DNA of 64,000 nucleotides, from contig JAWRVZ010000004.1 of assembly GCA_037043235.1 (NCBI GenBank), positions 5,607,501-5,671,500 of the forward strand. Reading direction: 5' to 3'. This stretch comes from Rhodeus uyekii (taxonomy: Eukaryota > Chordata > Actinopteri > Cypriniformes > Acheilognathidae). This document shows positions 1 through 15,353 of the stretch, one piece after another. The notes under the pieces were generated by a model that ran no database searches, was not told the origin of the DNA, and worked only from the letters and a program-made list of their open reading frames with translations. A program made the translations under genes and the position numbers. How positions within the stretch are numbered: the stretch's first letter is position 1; each line of letters begins with the position of its first letter.

Positions 1-1563
1 GTACAGTACTGAAATATACAGATTTTACAGATTCATAGTTTTCACAGCACTATAATATTTTTATATTTTAATTTACTTTTTTTTTTACAGGATTCTTTAA
101 TGAACAGAAAGTAAATAATAGTATTTAATCAGTATTTATTAAGTTTTTGTAATCATGTTTACAGCTTTATTCATCTTGCTAAAGAAAAGTATTAATTGTT
201 TTTTAAGAAAAAAACAAATTATCTTATTGACCCCAAACGTCTTTGATTTTCAAATTTTTCCATTCACTTTAGCTCAGTAGTTCAGTTGCACATATTCAAA
301 CATGCCGAGTTACAAGACAAGACATGTAAGAACCAACGATTTTTGAGTCATTTATCATATTCCTTTTTGTTTTAGATAGAGTTGAGCTTTCACTGTTACA
401 TTTCCCATTGGTTTCAGAACCAAAAGCAGAATAGTCAGTGAATAGTGAATAGTCAGCACTATTCTCAGTTCTTCAAGCCTTAAATTTTCACAAAACAACC
501 ACATGGATTACACTCTACATTCAACCTAATGTAAGACGACTATGCTTTCTCAGCATGCTAATATTTTGCGAGTGGCATCAGATACTGCTGTTTACCATGC
601 ATCTCTCAAACAGATGTCCAATGTCTCTCGTCATTAGAATTCAAATGAGCACATCTTGATCTGAATCATAGTGTTTGTGGTTTAGAGGTGCGTGAACAGT
701 ACAGACAGAGCAGTCGTGCTTTTGTTGTGTGATATAACACGGTTTGGCAGGCGTGTTTGATGACAAACAGAAGCCCTCAGATGCACTTGTATAGCTGTGC
801 AGTTGGGGGAAATGAATATTATATGTTGTGATGTTTTGAGTGTTTCTCACGCTGCCTTGTTGGAGATATATGATAGCGGAGCCATACGAGTCCCCTGTGT
901 TGAAAATCCATACTATTATCTTTTATTTAACAGCAAATGCTAATGATGTTTACAGGCCTAGCAGTTCACAGTTCTCTCTATGTTTTCATCATTTAAATGA
1001 TAAAACTAACAATAGCAGAGTTACAGCTAAATAACACTAGCTCTAAATCTATAAGCAAGTGGGATTTTAACAGATTTTGATTCATTGTTATAATGTAAAA
1101 TTTAATCTCAGTAGCTTTAGTGTAAAAGATTAAAATGAAAAACATAACATCTGAATAAAAATGTATATGGTTGTAAAAGCTCTTGGGAAATGTGTGAACA
1201 CAAACACATTATAACTATAATGATTCAACGGTTTATTCCGATTTTCAAAAGTAGTGTCCCAAACACAAATGTCTTATATTTCTGCTGTTTCATATTTGTA
1301 CTAATTACTTATTCTAAAAAGCCATAAAATTGCCTATAATAAAACTGGTAATGGAATAATCTAAGATGAGAAGAAAAAATATATATTTCTTATACTTTAT
1401 ACTTTATAATGTTGTAAAAATAAATAGATAAGTATTATAATGTATTATAGATGTTACAATGTTAAATAATTATTCATGAGAACATACAATACATTTTAAG
1501 ATGCATTACAAGGCATCATTAATGCATTAAAAATACTTTTATAATGCATTTTATATAAAGGTT
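1..1563. other. intergenic, AT-rich
   Basis: No gene is seen. About 1330-1563 (ATGCATTACAAGGCATCATT, TTATAATGCATT) resembles a common fish repeat of TAATGCATT motifs. The rest is featureless. Confidence 0.6.
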
Positions 1564-2035
1564 TTAAAGGGCTCATGACATGGATTTTTTTTAAATATGT
1601 TCCTTGAAGTTCATAAAGTTGTTAATAACTTTGTTAATAAAAATATATATTATATTCAAATATATATAAAACATAACAATGCACTGCATCCAGTGTAAAC
1701 AGCTTCAGTGACTATAATAGGTTCTATTTGTTGTTGACATGACACTTGCATCCAGTGTTGGCAAGTGTCAGCCGTTAAACGACTGAATGCCAGTGTGCGC
1801 GGCCTATAATGCGAAGATGCAAAACTATTTGTCGATGTCTTGCTCTGGAGGTAGGCATATGCAAATCCATTTGGCTTTGTAAAAATCACAAATCCCACAA
1901 TACCCAAATGAGCCGTTGTTGGAAATTTGTTTATAATGAGATGTTTAAGCTCTAAAACTCACAGGATGGTAGAAAGACCTCTTATATGTTAAAAGATCAA
2001 AGAAAATTTGATTTCTTACGTCATGACGTCTTTAA
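1564..2035. mobile_element. TTAA-bounded dispersed DNA element
   Basis: The left end TTAAAGGGCTCATGACATGG and the right end TACGTCATGACGTCTTTAA form imperfect inverted repeats, and both ends include TTAA. The interior matches a dispersed repeat that I recognise as common in cyprinids. The TTAA boundary suggests piggyBac-type insertion, but the family is not certain. Confidence 0.6.
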
Positions 2036-2793
2036 GTAAAGTGTTACCAGGTTCACTTTGTTACATCTCACCCCATTCAGTATGACATGCTCACCTATTT
2101 TTTTAATAAACTGAATTTTTTTTAATACGCCATAACAATATATAGAGAATGAATACAGAAATTGACTTCTGAATATGAACTGTATGTATTGAAATGTATT
2201 GGCATTCAAGTTGTGGCTTCCCCTGCAATTTAGAGCAATAAAGAGCTTCAAATTTGCTCTTTTTGAGGACATCCAAAGGAACCAGGTTGCACATTTCAAC
2301 AACAGCCTATCCTTCTCCGGCATGGAGGAATCTTTGATCCTTACACTGCTCTATCACTATTGCCCGCACCTGCATGTGGGCAGTGGGACACGGTCATTAA
2401 CCACTCACGTGTGCATGACGTCCAGCTGAAGCTACTGGTGCTCGCACTAATTGAGTGGAGAATTCCTCCTCACAAGGCGTCACTGAAAGCACATCACAGC
2501 AGCTCAAGCACCAGCAACTAATGAGAGGGATGAGATTTTATTCAGTTACAAATTCTGTAGGCATAATATTTCAGCATGTTGTCTTTTTCAAAGATTTTAT
2601 TTGCTGGCCGTCGTCCAGCAAATAAATCCCTTACACTCATAAACATGTCCAACATTTTTTTTTAATAGTTTATGATACATTTATGATTTCCTAAAATCCT
2701 TCTAACTGATGATACAAATTTGACAATTACAACAAAACAATTACAAAAGAACAATGTAACCTAGCTAGATAGTGTTAATATAAATAATAATTA
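2036..2793. other. intergenic, no feature recognised
   Basis: Non-repetitive by eye, and overlapping short frames on both strands are not gene-like. Confidence 0.6.
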
Positions 2794-3110
2794 GGGGGTG
2801 CACCGAAATGAACATTTTTGGCCAAAGCTGAATACAATGAAATACTTGGCTGAAAGCCGAATACCGAACATGGTGTTTTACCATTTTTTTTTTTTTTTTT
2901 TACCATTGCATAAATAAAATTTTAATATTTTGTCTTGCTTTTCAAAGAAAAATCAATGACAAAACTACAATTTAAAAATAATTATCACTGAACAATAAAA
3001 ATTATTTATTAAACACTGATTTTTTTAACATTCCAGCATACATTAGACCAACAAAGCACAATATAACTAAAAAATATTTTTGTTTTAGTGATTTATTTTA
3101 TTTGGCCATC
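2794..3110. mobile_element. hAT-like repeat fragment
   Basis: The left end reads GGGGGTGCACCGAAATGAAC and then GGCCAAAGCTGAATAC, resembling fish hAT MITEs with GTGCACCGA ends. A T18-type run follows at about 2883-2901. No matching right end was found, so the extent is approximate. Confidence 0.4.
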
Positions 3111-3369
3111 TTTGAGTGCCCCTTCTCAAAAAGCCTATTACGCCTATAACTGTCAGCTGAAAGAATGTAACACTGCATGCCTAAAATAAAAAAAAGTGCA
3201 TTAAAAAGTGCATTGAAAAGAGTTTAAAAAAAAATTCACCATAACGATATATATCATGTAGTTATTTTATAACGAACAAAGAAGCAAATTATAAACAACA
3301 GGACAAATACGAAAAATATTATTTTAGTATTTTAGGCTCCTGTTACTTTAAGACTGAACTGTTGAACGG

Positions 3370-3530
3370 CTTTCCTGTAGAAACAATAGAGTATGGCACT
3401 TGCAACGCCAAGATCATGGGTTTGATTCCCAGGGAAAGCAAGAACTGATTAAATTGTCGATGTGTATCTTGAATGCAGTCTAAGTTGCTTTGGATAAAAG
3501 TGTCTGCCAAATGCAGTAATGTAAATGGAT
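3370..3530 (+). mobile_element. tRNA-derived SINE copy
   Basis: The tRNA-like head has a B-box relative (GGGTTTGATTCCC) and an A-box relic (AATAGAGTATGGCAC). The tail reads GTTGCTTTGGATAAAAGTGT and then CTGCCAAATGCAG. This head-tail pair is a common fish SINE. Confidence 0.8.
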
Positions 3531-3647
3531 GGTTCACTTAAACCATAACCAACTGTATTAACGTGAGATACTCAGCATGTCTGTTTCACCATTCAGGGTC
3601 AAAGAGCACTAAATTCAGGGTTGCACACAGTCTGGTAAGTGTCATTC

Positions 3648-3731
3648 TGCCCTATATATACTGTATATATATTATATATTGACTATAATTAATTTATGTT
3701 CAATGTTGAATATATATATATATATATATTC
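3648..3731. repeat. TA-rich microsatellite cluster
   Basis: Two TATATA tracts (about 3653-3680 and 3709-3731) flank unique sequence. Confidence 0.85.
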
Positions 3732-4152
3732 AAAAAAGGTAAAGTCAGTGAGAGATTAATTCTGCCTCAGCATCACCGATCTTTGTACACATCACAGGCA
3801 ATGTTCGTTCATGCCAGGCAAAGAAAAAAACATCTGGTGTGCCAATTAGTTAAGCTAAGTACAATTAGTTAAATAATATTACTCAGTACTTATTTGAGTA
3901 AGTACAATGTAATTACATCACCTTAAAATGAAGTGTAACCAAAGTATGTTCAGTTGGTTTGATCGCGTCATTAGAAACAAGTGTGAACAATTTTGAGCCG
4001 GTGTGTAAATTATGACAACGGTGTTTTAAATTTTCACTTTACGCGTTTACTGTTTTGTTACACAAATGCATCACAGTGCAATGTGTTTTAGTTAATGAGA
4101 ATATTGAGTCTTGCAAAAAAAAAAAGAGCGCATGAGATTTGCAAATGGTATT

Positions 4153-4286
4153 TGTGGCAAGCAGGGTGGAGCCAAGAGCCATGGGTACAGACCAAGAGTG
4201 AGGCTGTTCCGCGAGACGCTCATCAGCAATCGCGCCACCGGCCTCGCTCCTTTCCCACGGCTCTCAGACCTGCCCTGCTTGCCACA
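4153..4286. repeat. 134-bp foldback sharing the LTR terminus
   Basis: The left arm TGTGGCAAGCAGGGTGGAGC and the right arm CCTGCCCTGCTTGCCACA form an imperfect ~32-bp inverted repeat. The left arm is nearly identical to the start of the LTR at 58643. It may be a rearranged LTR piece or an independent foldback element. Confidence 0.7.
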
Positions 4287-5451
4287 GTGTTTATTTGCCT
4301 GAAAATATGCAGAAAGAGTGATTTATTCAACAAATAGGTTTAGTCCTTTGAGAATTTGGTTCAGAGAATGGGGTTTAGAGTTTTATACAATACAAGCACA
4401 TTCCCAATTTTTAATTTTTTAATCAGTAATGTGTAACACGAGCCATCAAAATAGGCGTGAAAATCTATGAAAAGAACATTAATGATAATTTCAAATATAT
4501 ATGATGCAGTGTGGGTTTTACTGACGTTACTTGCGCTACTAGAGCAACAAATAGGGAGATTAGTCAGACAGTTTGCCTGGAGGCTGATGGCTCTCCCATA
4601 AGAGCGAGATGAGAAGCTTTACAAAGGGAGTGATGGGACTCTTACTAGCTTAAAAGGGATTTAAAGATTTATCGCAAAGTGCCACAGGAGGATATTCTCC
4701 TCGAAAGCTCACCTGATATAAACCTTCCTGCCTCCCCTTACAACACCACAAACTGTTTTTTAAACACCAAGCGCTACGGAAAGAAATTCAGCTAGCTAAT
4801 TATCCCAGCTTTAAAAGAAGCACTCTAATAGTACTCATCCAATCCGTATATGGGAAAAAAAATACACTTCCTCCTGTAATTGAACCAAGTCACGAAACAG
4901 ATGATTCAAACTCACTTCAAGCAACACCTTCATATGAATCATGATCATTTATGAAACATCTCTGTGTTCTTTCATCTAAAAGCCATATGTTGAGTTCATC
5001 GGGCAGTTTGCAGTCTCAAGAGAGATACCGTGGAGATATGGAGAATGGACATGTGAGAAGCTGTCAGAGAGAGAGAGATGACTCCAGGCAACAGATGTCT
5101 AATTACCATATTTACATAATTATGGTGATGTGGTTGGATTCGAACGAAGTTGTAAGAGCACAGCTGTTGTTGTCCAGCTCAGGCATAACTCAGCAGAGGA
5201 GCAGGCTGAATATTTATGTGACATTTCATGATATTTCAATTGCGTGGTGCTTATCACAGTCAAATGCACCGGAGACCTATTTCACAAGTTTGATTACCAT
5301 CTGCACCAAGGTTTGATGGCAATATAATATGTTTAACAAAATATCATGGCAAAACCATGAAAGCATTTCACAGCTTTTAGATGACAACTAAATAACACAA
5401 TTTAGCTGCATCACTTCTACACACTTATCCACAATTTAACTGCATCAAATC
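4287..5451. other. intergenic, no feature recognised
   Basis: A 121-codon frame at 4951-5316 has no recognisable domain and no splice context; I regard it as chance. Confidence 0.55.
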
Positions 5452-5991
5452 TAGGGCCCTATAACACCTGGTATTGGTCGGATCACAAGAGGGCAACGTT
5501 AAATATAGGGTCTAAAACATTTTGAGCTTGTCCATTTTCAACCACTTTCAGAGGTAAAATACTATTGATAACACGCTAACCAGAAAGGATTTAAAATTTT
5601 CAAAGTTTGCTTTGAAGACGAAAAACATACGTAGCACAATGTTCTCTCTTCATTCCTGATTTCTAATACACACTCCCCGCGTTTACTGTGGTATTACAGT
5701 TATCACAGCAGAAATGAAACTGATGTTCTTATGTTTTTTCACCCATCTCTGGTGCATTTATATGTAATATCTGCAAGCTTATTCCGTCCATTAGATCGAA
5801 AGATCTGAAAGAGGAAGAAAAACAACTTTAAAAACGTAGACCTTTCCCTCGAAGGAATCAAGACAGAAGTGGTTAAATGTGTACAAAAGAAATGGATTAA
5901 AAACACCAGGTGTAAATGTGTATGTGCCTTCCTCATACTCATCCTGTGATCAGATCGACCAAACCGTACTGTATCTGTGTAAACTGGGCCT
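5452..5991. mobile_element. possible MITE with GGGCC ends
   Basis: The left side reads TAGGGCCCTATAACACCTGG and the right side GTGTAAACTGGGCCTATAA. The two are roughly inverted, and paired motifs inside (ACACCTGGTATT and ACACCAGGTGTAAATG; GGTCGGATCAC and GTGATCAGATCGACC) support a foldback-type element. Its boundaries and family are uncertain. Confidence 0.4.
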
Positions 5992-6004
5992 ATAAATAAC
6001 TTTG

Positions 6005-6246
6005 CATTGTTACATTTTCTACATGTCAACTAACTCTCACTAAACTATTAGTAGAATGTAATATAGACTGTTAGGTTTAGGTTAGGTATTAGAGTTGGGT
6101 TAGTAAAATAAGCTGACGCATTACTTGAATGTTAGCAGATATTTATACTCATTAATACTCTAATGAGAGTTTGTGGACATGTAGTTGCAAAATTACGTAC
6201 ACTTCGAAAATCTAAAGTGGACCATAAAAATAAAGCGTTAAAAAAA
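6005..6246. repeat. cyprinid dispersed repeat (CATCAAAATAAAGTGTTACC family)
   Basis: This contains AACTAACTCTCACTAAACTA, GGTTTAGGTTAGGTATTAG, GGACATGTAGTTGCAAAATT and ends AAAGTGGACCATAAAAATAA. Related pieces lie at 7236-7312 and 56685-56815. I recognise the family as common in carps and zebrafish but cannot name it. Confidence 0.55.
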
Positions 6247-6752
6247 AAAACAGGAAAACATATTTTTATCTCTGATGCATTATGAAATGAGACAGAGTAC
6301 ACAATACTGAACAACCTCCTTCAACAAAAGAGCTGGGGCAAATTTAAAGCACTAAAAAATTCTTAAATATGCATTCACAGAGTAATCAGAAGATGAAATG
6401 AATGAGACACAAACCTCTCTGGAATTTACCTTCTATAAAATACGTTGCTTTCTGCTTTCCCTTTGAAGACAGCTTCTGCTCTAATAACTTCGTCTACAGG
6501 CCTTCTGTTCATAGGCTTTGCACGGTCCTAGCTAGCTCTCGGCCTGAGCCTTTTCAACTTTCAGATAAATTATTCAAACAGATAGCCTATAAATACCATT
6601 CTCTTTTAATGAAATATCCTGGTGAAGCACCGCAGTATGATGTAGAAAACGTAGTCTCGCTGACTTCCATTCCCATCAATCTAAATGTCTATAAAAAAAA
6701 ACATATGATTATCTTTCGCCTTATCAAGATCACATAAACTTTGTTTACATGT

Positions 6753-6872
6753 ATGCATCTGGCAGACGCTTTTCGCCAAAGCGACTTTTGTTGCGTTCTT
6801 GCTTTCCCTGGGAATCGAACCCACGACCATGGCATTGTAAGAGCCATGCTCTACTGCTTGAACAGGAAAGGT
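6753..6872 (-). mobile_element. tRNA-derived SINE copy
   Basis: This is the same family on the minus strand: A-box-like TAGAGCATGGC, a perfect B box GGTTCGATTCC, and a shortened tail (GTCTGCCAGATGC). The unrelated tail and family copies show that it is a SINE and not a functional tRNA gene. Confidence 0.82.
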
Positions 6873-6884
6873 CATTTTGTGTTT

Positions 6885-7225
6885 TGTTTTTGAAAGAAAT
6901 TCATAATTATTCAGCAAGGATGCATTTGCATTTATAAACTTACAATAGTAAATGTTGGTCTTTTGAACTTTCTACTTATCGAAGAATCCTGAAATCACGA
7001 TTTCACAAATATTAAGATGATATTAAGAAGTATTAAACTGTATTAAACACTGATATTCTTGATATTAGAATTATTACTGAATAATTGCAGCTGAAAAATC
7101 AGCTTTGCCATCACAGAGTTAAATTACATTTGAAAATATTGAAATAGAAAACAGTTATTTTAAATTGTTATAATAGATCAGCATTTCTGTACTGTATTTT
7201 TGATCAAATAAGCACCGCGTTTTTG
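6885..7225. repeat. abundant cyprinid interspersed repeat
   Basis: TTCAGCAAGGATGCATTTGC, CTTTTGAACTTTCTACTTAT, AATCCTGAAATCACGATTTC and GTATTTTTGATCAAATAAG occur in the order known for this very common family. Other copies are at 27990, 29340, 55045 and 56895. Confidence 0.7.
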
Positions 7226-7235
7226 AGCAAAAAAA

Positions 7236-7312
7236 AGGATTAGGGTTAAAATAAGTTGACATGAAGTAGCAAAGTTATTTATAGTCAACAGGGACCATCA
7301 AAATAAAGTGTT
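7236..7312. repeat. fragment of the AAAGTGTTACC repeat family
   Basis: TAAGTTGACATGAAGTAGC, TTATAGTCAACAGGGACCAT and AAAATAAAGTGTTACC match the end of the 6005 repeat. Confidence 0.55.
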
Positions 7313-8705
7313 ACCAAAAATCTTACTGATGGTATTTTATGGAGAAATTATTCAAAGTATGAGGTAAAGGAACAGTTTTTGTTTTGTTTTCCATGGAAGC
7401 AAGAAAATTATGTGTCTGAAACACCATAAGGGTGAGAAAATAAAATATCTTCATTTTCATATAAACTATTCCTGTAAATTCTACAGATAGATTGAAATTC
7501 TTCAATGTAAAAAAAGCATTTGTTTAGCCTCCTGCATGTCCTTAAAACAGTGCCGCCACCTACAGACTTAGAATTTAGAGCAAATTCAGAGCACTGCCAA
7601 AATCACTGACCTGCATTTATGTGCATGTGATTGACACTGACACACATACTGTATATTCAAATGAAGCACTGCTACATTCCACAGCAGCAAAAACCAGTCA
7701 TTATAAAGCTACAAAAAGTGAGTTTTTGGCCATCTTATATACTAAAGCAGCATGAGGTATTAATTAACATGTGGTAAGACATCTGCCATGCTCCTAATGA
7801 TCTCCTGAGTGCAACATCTTTCCAGCTAAGCCTCAAAGTCTATTTAAATCTTCTTAGCATGATGGAGTCTGTCTAGAAAATAAATATGTAAATGCGAGCT
7901 CCAGTGAGGACAGGCACACTATCGCTTTCATGGCTGAGGGCGGACGAAGAGTGACAAAGAAAAGCGGTCTGAGGTATCTCAAATGCAGTAGCTAGACAGA
8001 GGACTGTCAAATATGATGACAAGGATGAGATGAATGAAATTGAGCTATAAGTGTCACAAATTGGCACGCCAACACAGAGTGTCATGAGCAATCACATCAA
8101 CTCACGCTATTCTTCAATGAATGACACAAGCAATGAGTTAATGAAGCGAGATTGTGGCTATTGTCTTTTTTTAAATACTGTATATATAAGAAAACTTTCA
8201 TGGTTGGGACTTTTCATTGACGTCTGCTGTTTTTATGCTGAGAAAAATATATTTTCTATGCTCCTGGGACCCAGGAATAGACTTTTGTCCACTGTAGTGG
8301 GGATTATATATTAGTGACTTACATACATGTCACAGTTTAAACTCAAATCAGGCTTTTCAGAGATACCAAATGTCTGGAGATTTCACCATGATAACAATGG
8401 TTCTCCTTGGACTTTAACAATGACTGACATTGATTTAGTGATCAAATGTAGACCTCTTATGGAAATATGATAATATTGTAATTATCACTTAAATCGGACC
8501 AATCGGACAAATACATGTCATAAATCGAAATCTCAGGAAAATGTTATGGCATTTTAAATCAGAATATGACTTTCTGTTACAAAACAGGGCATTAATTTCA
8601 TGTATGTCCTCTGAAGAGAACGCCAGGACTTAAATCATGTTTAATTTTCCAGTGAAATATTAGATATTATCATGAAAATGTTACCAGTTATTACTCCTAT
8701 TTTTG
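7313..8705. other. intergenic, no feature recognised
   Basis: AT-rich sequence with short chance frames only. Confidence 0.55.
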
Positions 8706-8722
8706 CACACACACACATACAC

Positions 8723-8754
<32 letters not shown>
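8706..8754. repeat. compound (CA)n/(TA)n microsatellite
   Basis: A CA run is followed by about 15 TA units. Confidence 0.95.
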
Positions 8755-8762
<8 letters not shown>

Positions 8763-9065
8763 ACCCACGAATACACTGATATACAAATTAGATACAGTTT
8801 ATAAATACATTGTATTAAATGCAATTTATGGCCATTTTACCCACATATTGTAAAAAGTTAAATGGTATATCAATTAATTCCATTTAATCTTTCATAGCAT
8901 AGTTGACAAATCGCAAAACTTACAAATTGATTGGTGAATAAAACATTTGTTTACTTTGGTTTGTCATTTTATTTTGATGTCCACCACAGAGTACATAGCA
9001 TAACATATGAATAAAATATTTGTTTTGTTTTTTTCCTTTCTTCGGTTGTATCTTATGCTCTAAAC

Positions 9066-9307
9066 CAGTGTTTTTCAACCACTGTGCCGCGGTACACTAG
9101 TGTGCCGTTAGAGATCATCAGGTGTATATAATACTTTTTTGTGTGTGTTTATTTGATTCCCATTCAATACACTTTGATAAGAATGACTGTACATTGTTAA
9201 TATAGGCTACAGTTTCATTTTTAAAAAATTTTTGGTTGGTGGTGTGCCTTGTGATTTTTTTTCAATGAAAAAAATTACCTTGGCTCAAAATAGGTTGAAA
9301 AACACTG
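9066..9307. mobile_element. hAT-type MITE with 8-bp target duplication
   Basis: This 242-bp element has perfect 15-bp inverted ends, CAGTGTTTTTCAACC and GGTTGAAAAACACTG. It is flanked by a perfect 8-bp direct repeat CTCTAAAC (9058-9065 and 9308-9315). The 8-bp duplication and CAGTG end are typical of hAT transposons. It has no coding capacity. The intact duplication suggests a fairly young insertion. Confidence 0.9.
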
Positions 9308-10846
9308 CTCTAAACAATGTCATGACACAAAAAAACTAAATTCCAAAAAACTTTTTTACCTGGGTCTCAGGAGGATATAAGATGAATTACCCACAAAGGT
9401 GTTAATTAAGTGTTTCATGTTGGGAAATTTGCCCACAAAGGTGTTAATCTTATTATTCATGTTGGGACATGTGTTCAATGCAATGTAGGGTAAAAAAGTT
9501 GAAATCATAGCATAGAAATTATGACCACTAGATGGCAGTGAAATACCATCGAAAAATCAAACCTGCAAAGCTCTTTTGAAATATTATTTCCCCTCATCTC
9601 TTTCAGTGATAAACGTTAAAAGAGAGTACGAAAGAAGAAGAAAGAAGAAAAGACAAGAAGAAACATGCAATTTAGAAATTTCAAATGATAAACAACAGAA
9701 GCCAAAGAAAGACAAAGATTTTGTTTTTCTACATTTACAAACGTTTGGGAAGTTATAAGAGCTATAAAACGCACACAGGCGAATCAAAATACAACTAAAA
9801 CCTGCAACTGATTTAAAAAAACACATACAAGCCGTTTTATCCACACATTTCTTGGTATTCCCCTGTTTGTTTGTTTCTTTGTTTGTTTAGCGACGGTAGC
9901 GTCCAACAAGGTCTCAAAGTAGAATCAAATCATTAAATATACAATAAAATCCTAATATTTGATTTCGTTATGTGTCACTGCAGCTCGAGAGTTAGAGAAC
10001 GGGATTAACATTCAGTTAGTCCTTCAGAAGACAGTTAACACGTACTGTTCTCAGTCCCAAACTGACAGCTTGCCATCAGGTCCGTGCCATTAAACTGTTT
10101 CCGAACAGGTTTCCACACACTTGTCTCGTCCACCTCGACTGTTCTGTTCACATACAGTGGCTCTTCCAAAGACTCACGCCATTGGCTTAAATCTGCTCTC
10201 CAAATTTCTGATTGGTTAACACTTGCGGACAGATACTTGAGGCTTGGCGCTTTGACTAAGCACTAAACAAGCGTTATTTCTTAACACAGTTACTACAAAA
10301 TAAGGTATTTACCACATACTTACAGTTCAGCTTGATTCCTTAACATTCATTTTGAAAGTGATCATATTTGCATGTAAATTGTAGCTATATATCTGCACTT
10401 TGCATATTCATTTATATATGTAGAAATACTGATGGTCGCCATTTCTTTATTTTGTCGCTAATTCACTTTGACAACAGCACAGAAAAAATGCAAAATGTAG
10501 GTCAAGATTGTGCATTCACTCATTTTCATATTTATTTATGCTCATTTAATTTTATATTTATGAAAAATAATCTGACAATGTGCTTGTTTGGCAGCTTAAC
10601 AATTCTTGTTTCATACATCCATTTGAAAATGTGCAGCTATAAAAAAACTAATTAATCATCTAAAATGTTTACATGCCAAAAATTCTGATTAATATGCCCA
10701 ATGCTAGCTGTTTTATTGGATTGCTAGATGGTAATATTGGCTTAATCAGGTTTTGACTTAATCAGGTTAACATGTCGGAATATGGAGAAATTTCATTAAT
10801 TAGAGGAAAACCTCACATCATTGCCTTCAAACTCTCCCACCTTTAA
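9308..10846. other. intergenic
   Basis: It holds two ~46-bp tandem units at about 9390-9475 (CCCACAAAGGTGTTAAT and then CATGTTGGGA), the CTCF-like motif, a GTTT-rich tract at 9866-9890, and a possible MITE piece at about 10660-10770. No gene is seen. Confidence 0.55.
9525..9538 (+). promoter_or_regulatory. CTCF-consensus motif
   Basis: CCACTAGATGGCAG fits the core consensus CCASYAGRKGGC at every position. Whether it is bound cannot be told from sequence. Confidence 0.45.
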
Positions 10847-14079
<3,233 letters not shown>

Positions 14080-14199
14080 GGCCTGACAATACTCACCATA
14101 GCCAAGGAGGCTCAGAGAAAACCTGATAACCTAGCCTCAGCCTAACCACACCCCATGCTCAGGACAATCTGCGAGTAGGATCACAGAGAGCTGATTGTT

Positions 14200-15200
14200 A
14201 TTTTGCCTCAGAGACCCTAGGTTGCACATTTCCTTTAGGATTGCCCTGGGCTATTCCCTTAAGATGTTTTCTCCTCCCTTTGGCTTCACTCCTCCTTCAC
14301 ACCCTATTCCCCAAAGGAGGAGGAGCAAGAGCAGCGGTGCTTACCTTCTGGCCCTTTCCCCAGTCCTCAGATTGGGACTGGTCAGCCCCCTTCATGAAAC
14401 TCTGGAAACTTCTCCAAACATCATTCTTGGACATGCCAAAAAGCTGGAAGGCAAAACCGGTGGATTAAGGGGAAGTTAAAAGTTCTTAAAATTAAAAGTT
14501 ATTTTCTTTCTCCCCAATGTCGGCCAAGTTTACCTAGAGATGCCTCTCCATAACCACCAGTGCTGCCATGGATTAATCAATTGAGACAGCAGTCTGCTTA
14601 GTGGCACGGAGAGCAAAATCTGCTGTATGGCACAGTTCCTCTAGTCTAACCCCTCAGGGGTGAGCCCCTGGCCCTGGTCCAGGTCCTTCAGCAGGTCAGC
14701 CTGGTAAGCCTGCAGCACAGCCATCATGTGCAAGGCTGCCCAAGCCTGGCCTGCAACCGCATATGCTCTGTCATTCAGATGTGATGCAACATGCAGCAGC
14801 AGTTGGCAGAGACGGGATCTTCAGTGCAGATGCCTTGTCCATTGAGAGATTGATGTGTATCTATATTCCTGCGGCCCCTCTACTAGAGCAGAACAGGGTT
14901 TCACCCAAGATCTCTGTACCTCAGTGTGAAGATCTGGAAGAAAGGGAAGACTCACACAAGCTGAGCAGTTATGACCAGACAGGAAGTGTTCATCGAGATG
15001 GCTACAAGGCGTATCACGCTACCACAGCAGATCTAATCTATCCGTGGCTCGAGTCATAACCTCCAACAGCTCTTCATATATGGGGCTGTGAGTGCTCAGG
15101 GACATTGTCGATCTCAACAGCCTTGTCCTGCTCATCTTGGCTCGGGGCGAGGAGTGCACTCATTCTCGATGAAGTGAGTGATAACTCATCCTCATCCAGA
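14200..15200 (-). pseudogene. DIRS1-like ORF1 (gag-like) pseudogene
   Basis: On the minus strand, in shifting frames, are motifs I know from vertebrate DIRS ORF1: YEELLEVMTRATDRLDLLW (about 15078-15024), SLPFFPDLHTEV (about 14960-14925) and MAALVVMERHL (14570-14538). The last is followed by a stop where the family has Trp, then VNLADIGEKE. Several frameshifts and stops interrupt it. ORF1 of these elements is thought to be a nucleic-acid-binding capsid-like protein. Confidence 0.72.
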
Positions 15201-15251
15201 AGCTCACTTTTGCCAGACTGCTGGCGAATGGGAGATGCTCACACCCCTTTC

Positions 15252-15353
15252 AAAGGGCTGCAGCTGAGGAGGGCAGTAAACTGCAATCGCCAGGCTCACA
15301 GGTGGAACTCCCTGGCGATTGCAGTTTACTGCCCTCCTCAGCTGCAGCCCTTT
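15252..15353. repeat. perfect 43-bp inverted repeat
   Basis: The arms 15252-15294 and 15311-15353 are exact reverse complements (AAAGGGCTGCAGCTGAGGAG and onward), separated by a 16-bp loop. The transcript on either strand would fold into a strong hairpin. It lies directly after the TATA-like box of the DIRS fragment. Confidence 0.95.

Noticed and set aside
4951..5316. A 121-codon plus frame
   Set aside because: No domain, no splice context, and low-complexity GAGAGA content; consistent with chance.
6753..6872. A tRNA gene on the minus strand
   Set aside because: A and B boxes are present, but the 3' half carries a SINE tail and related copies occur at 3.4 and 23.9 kb.
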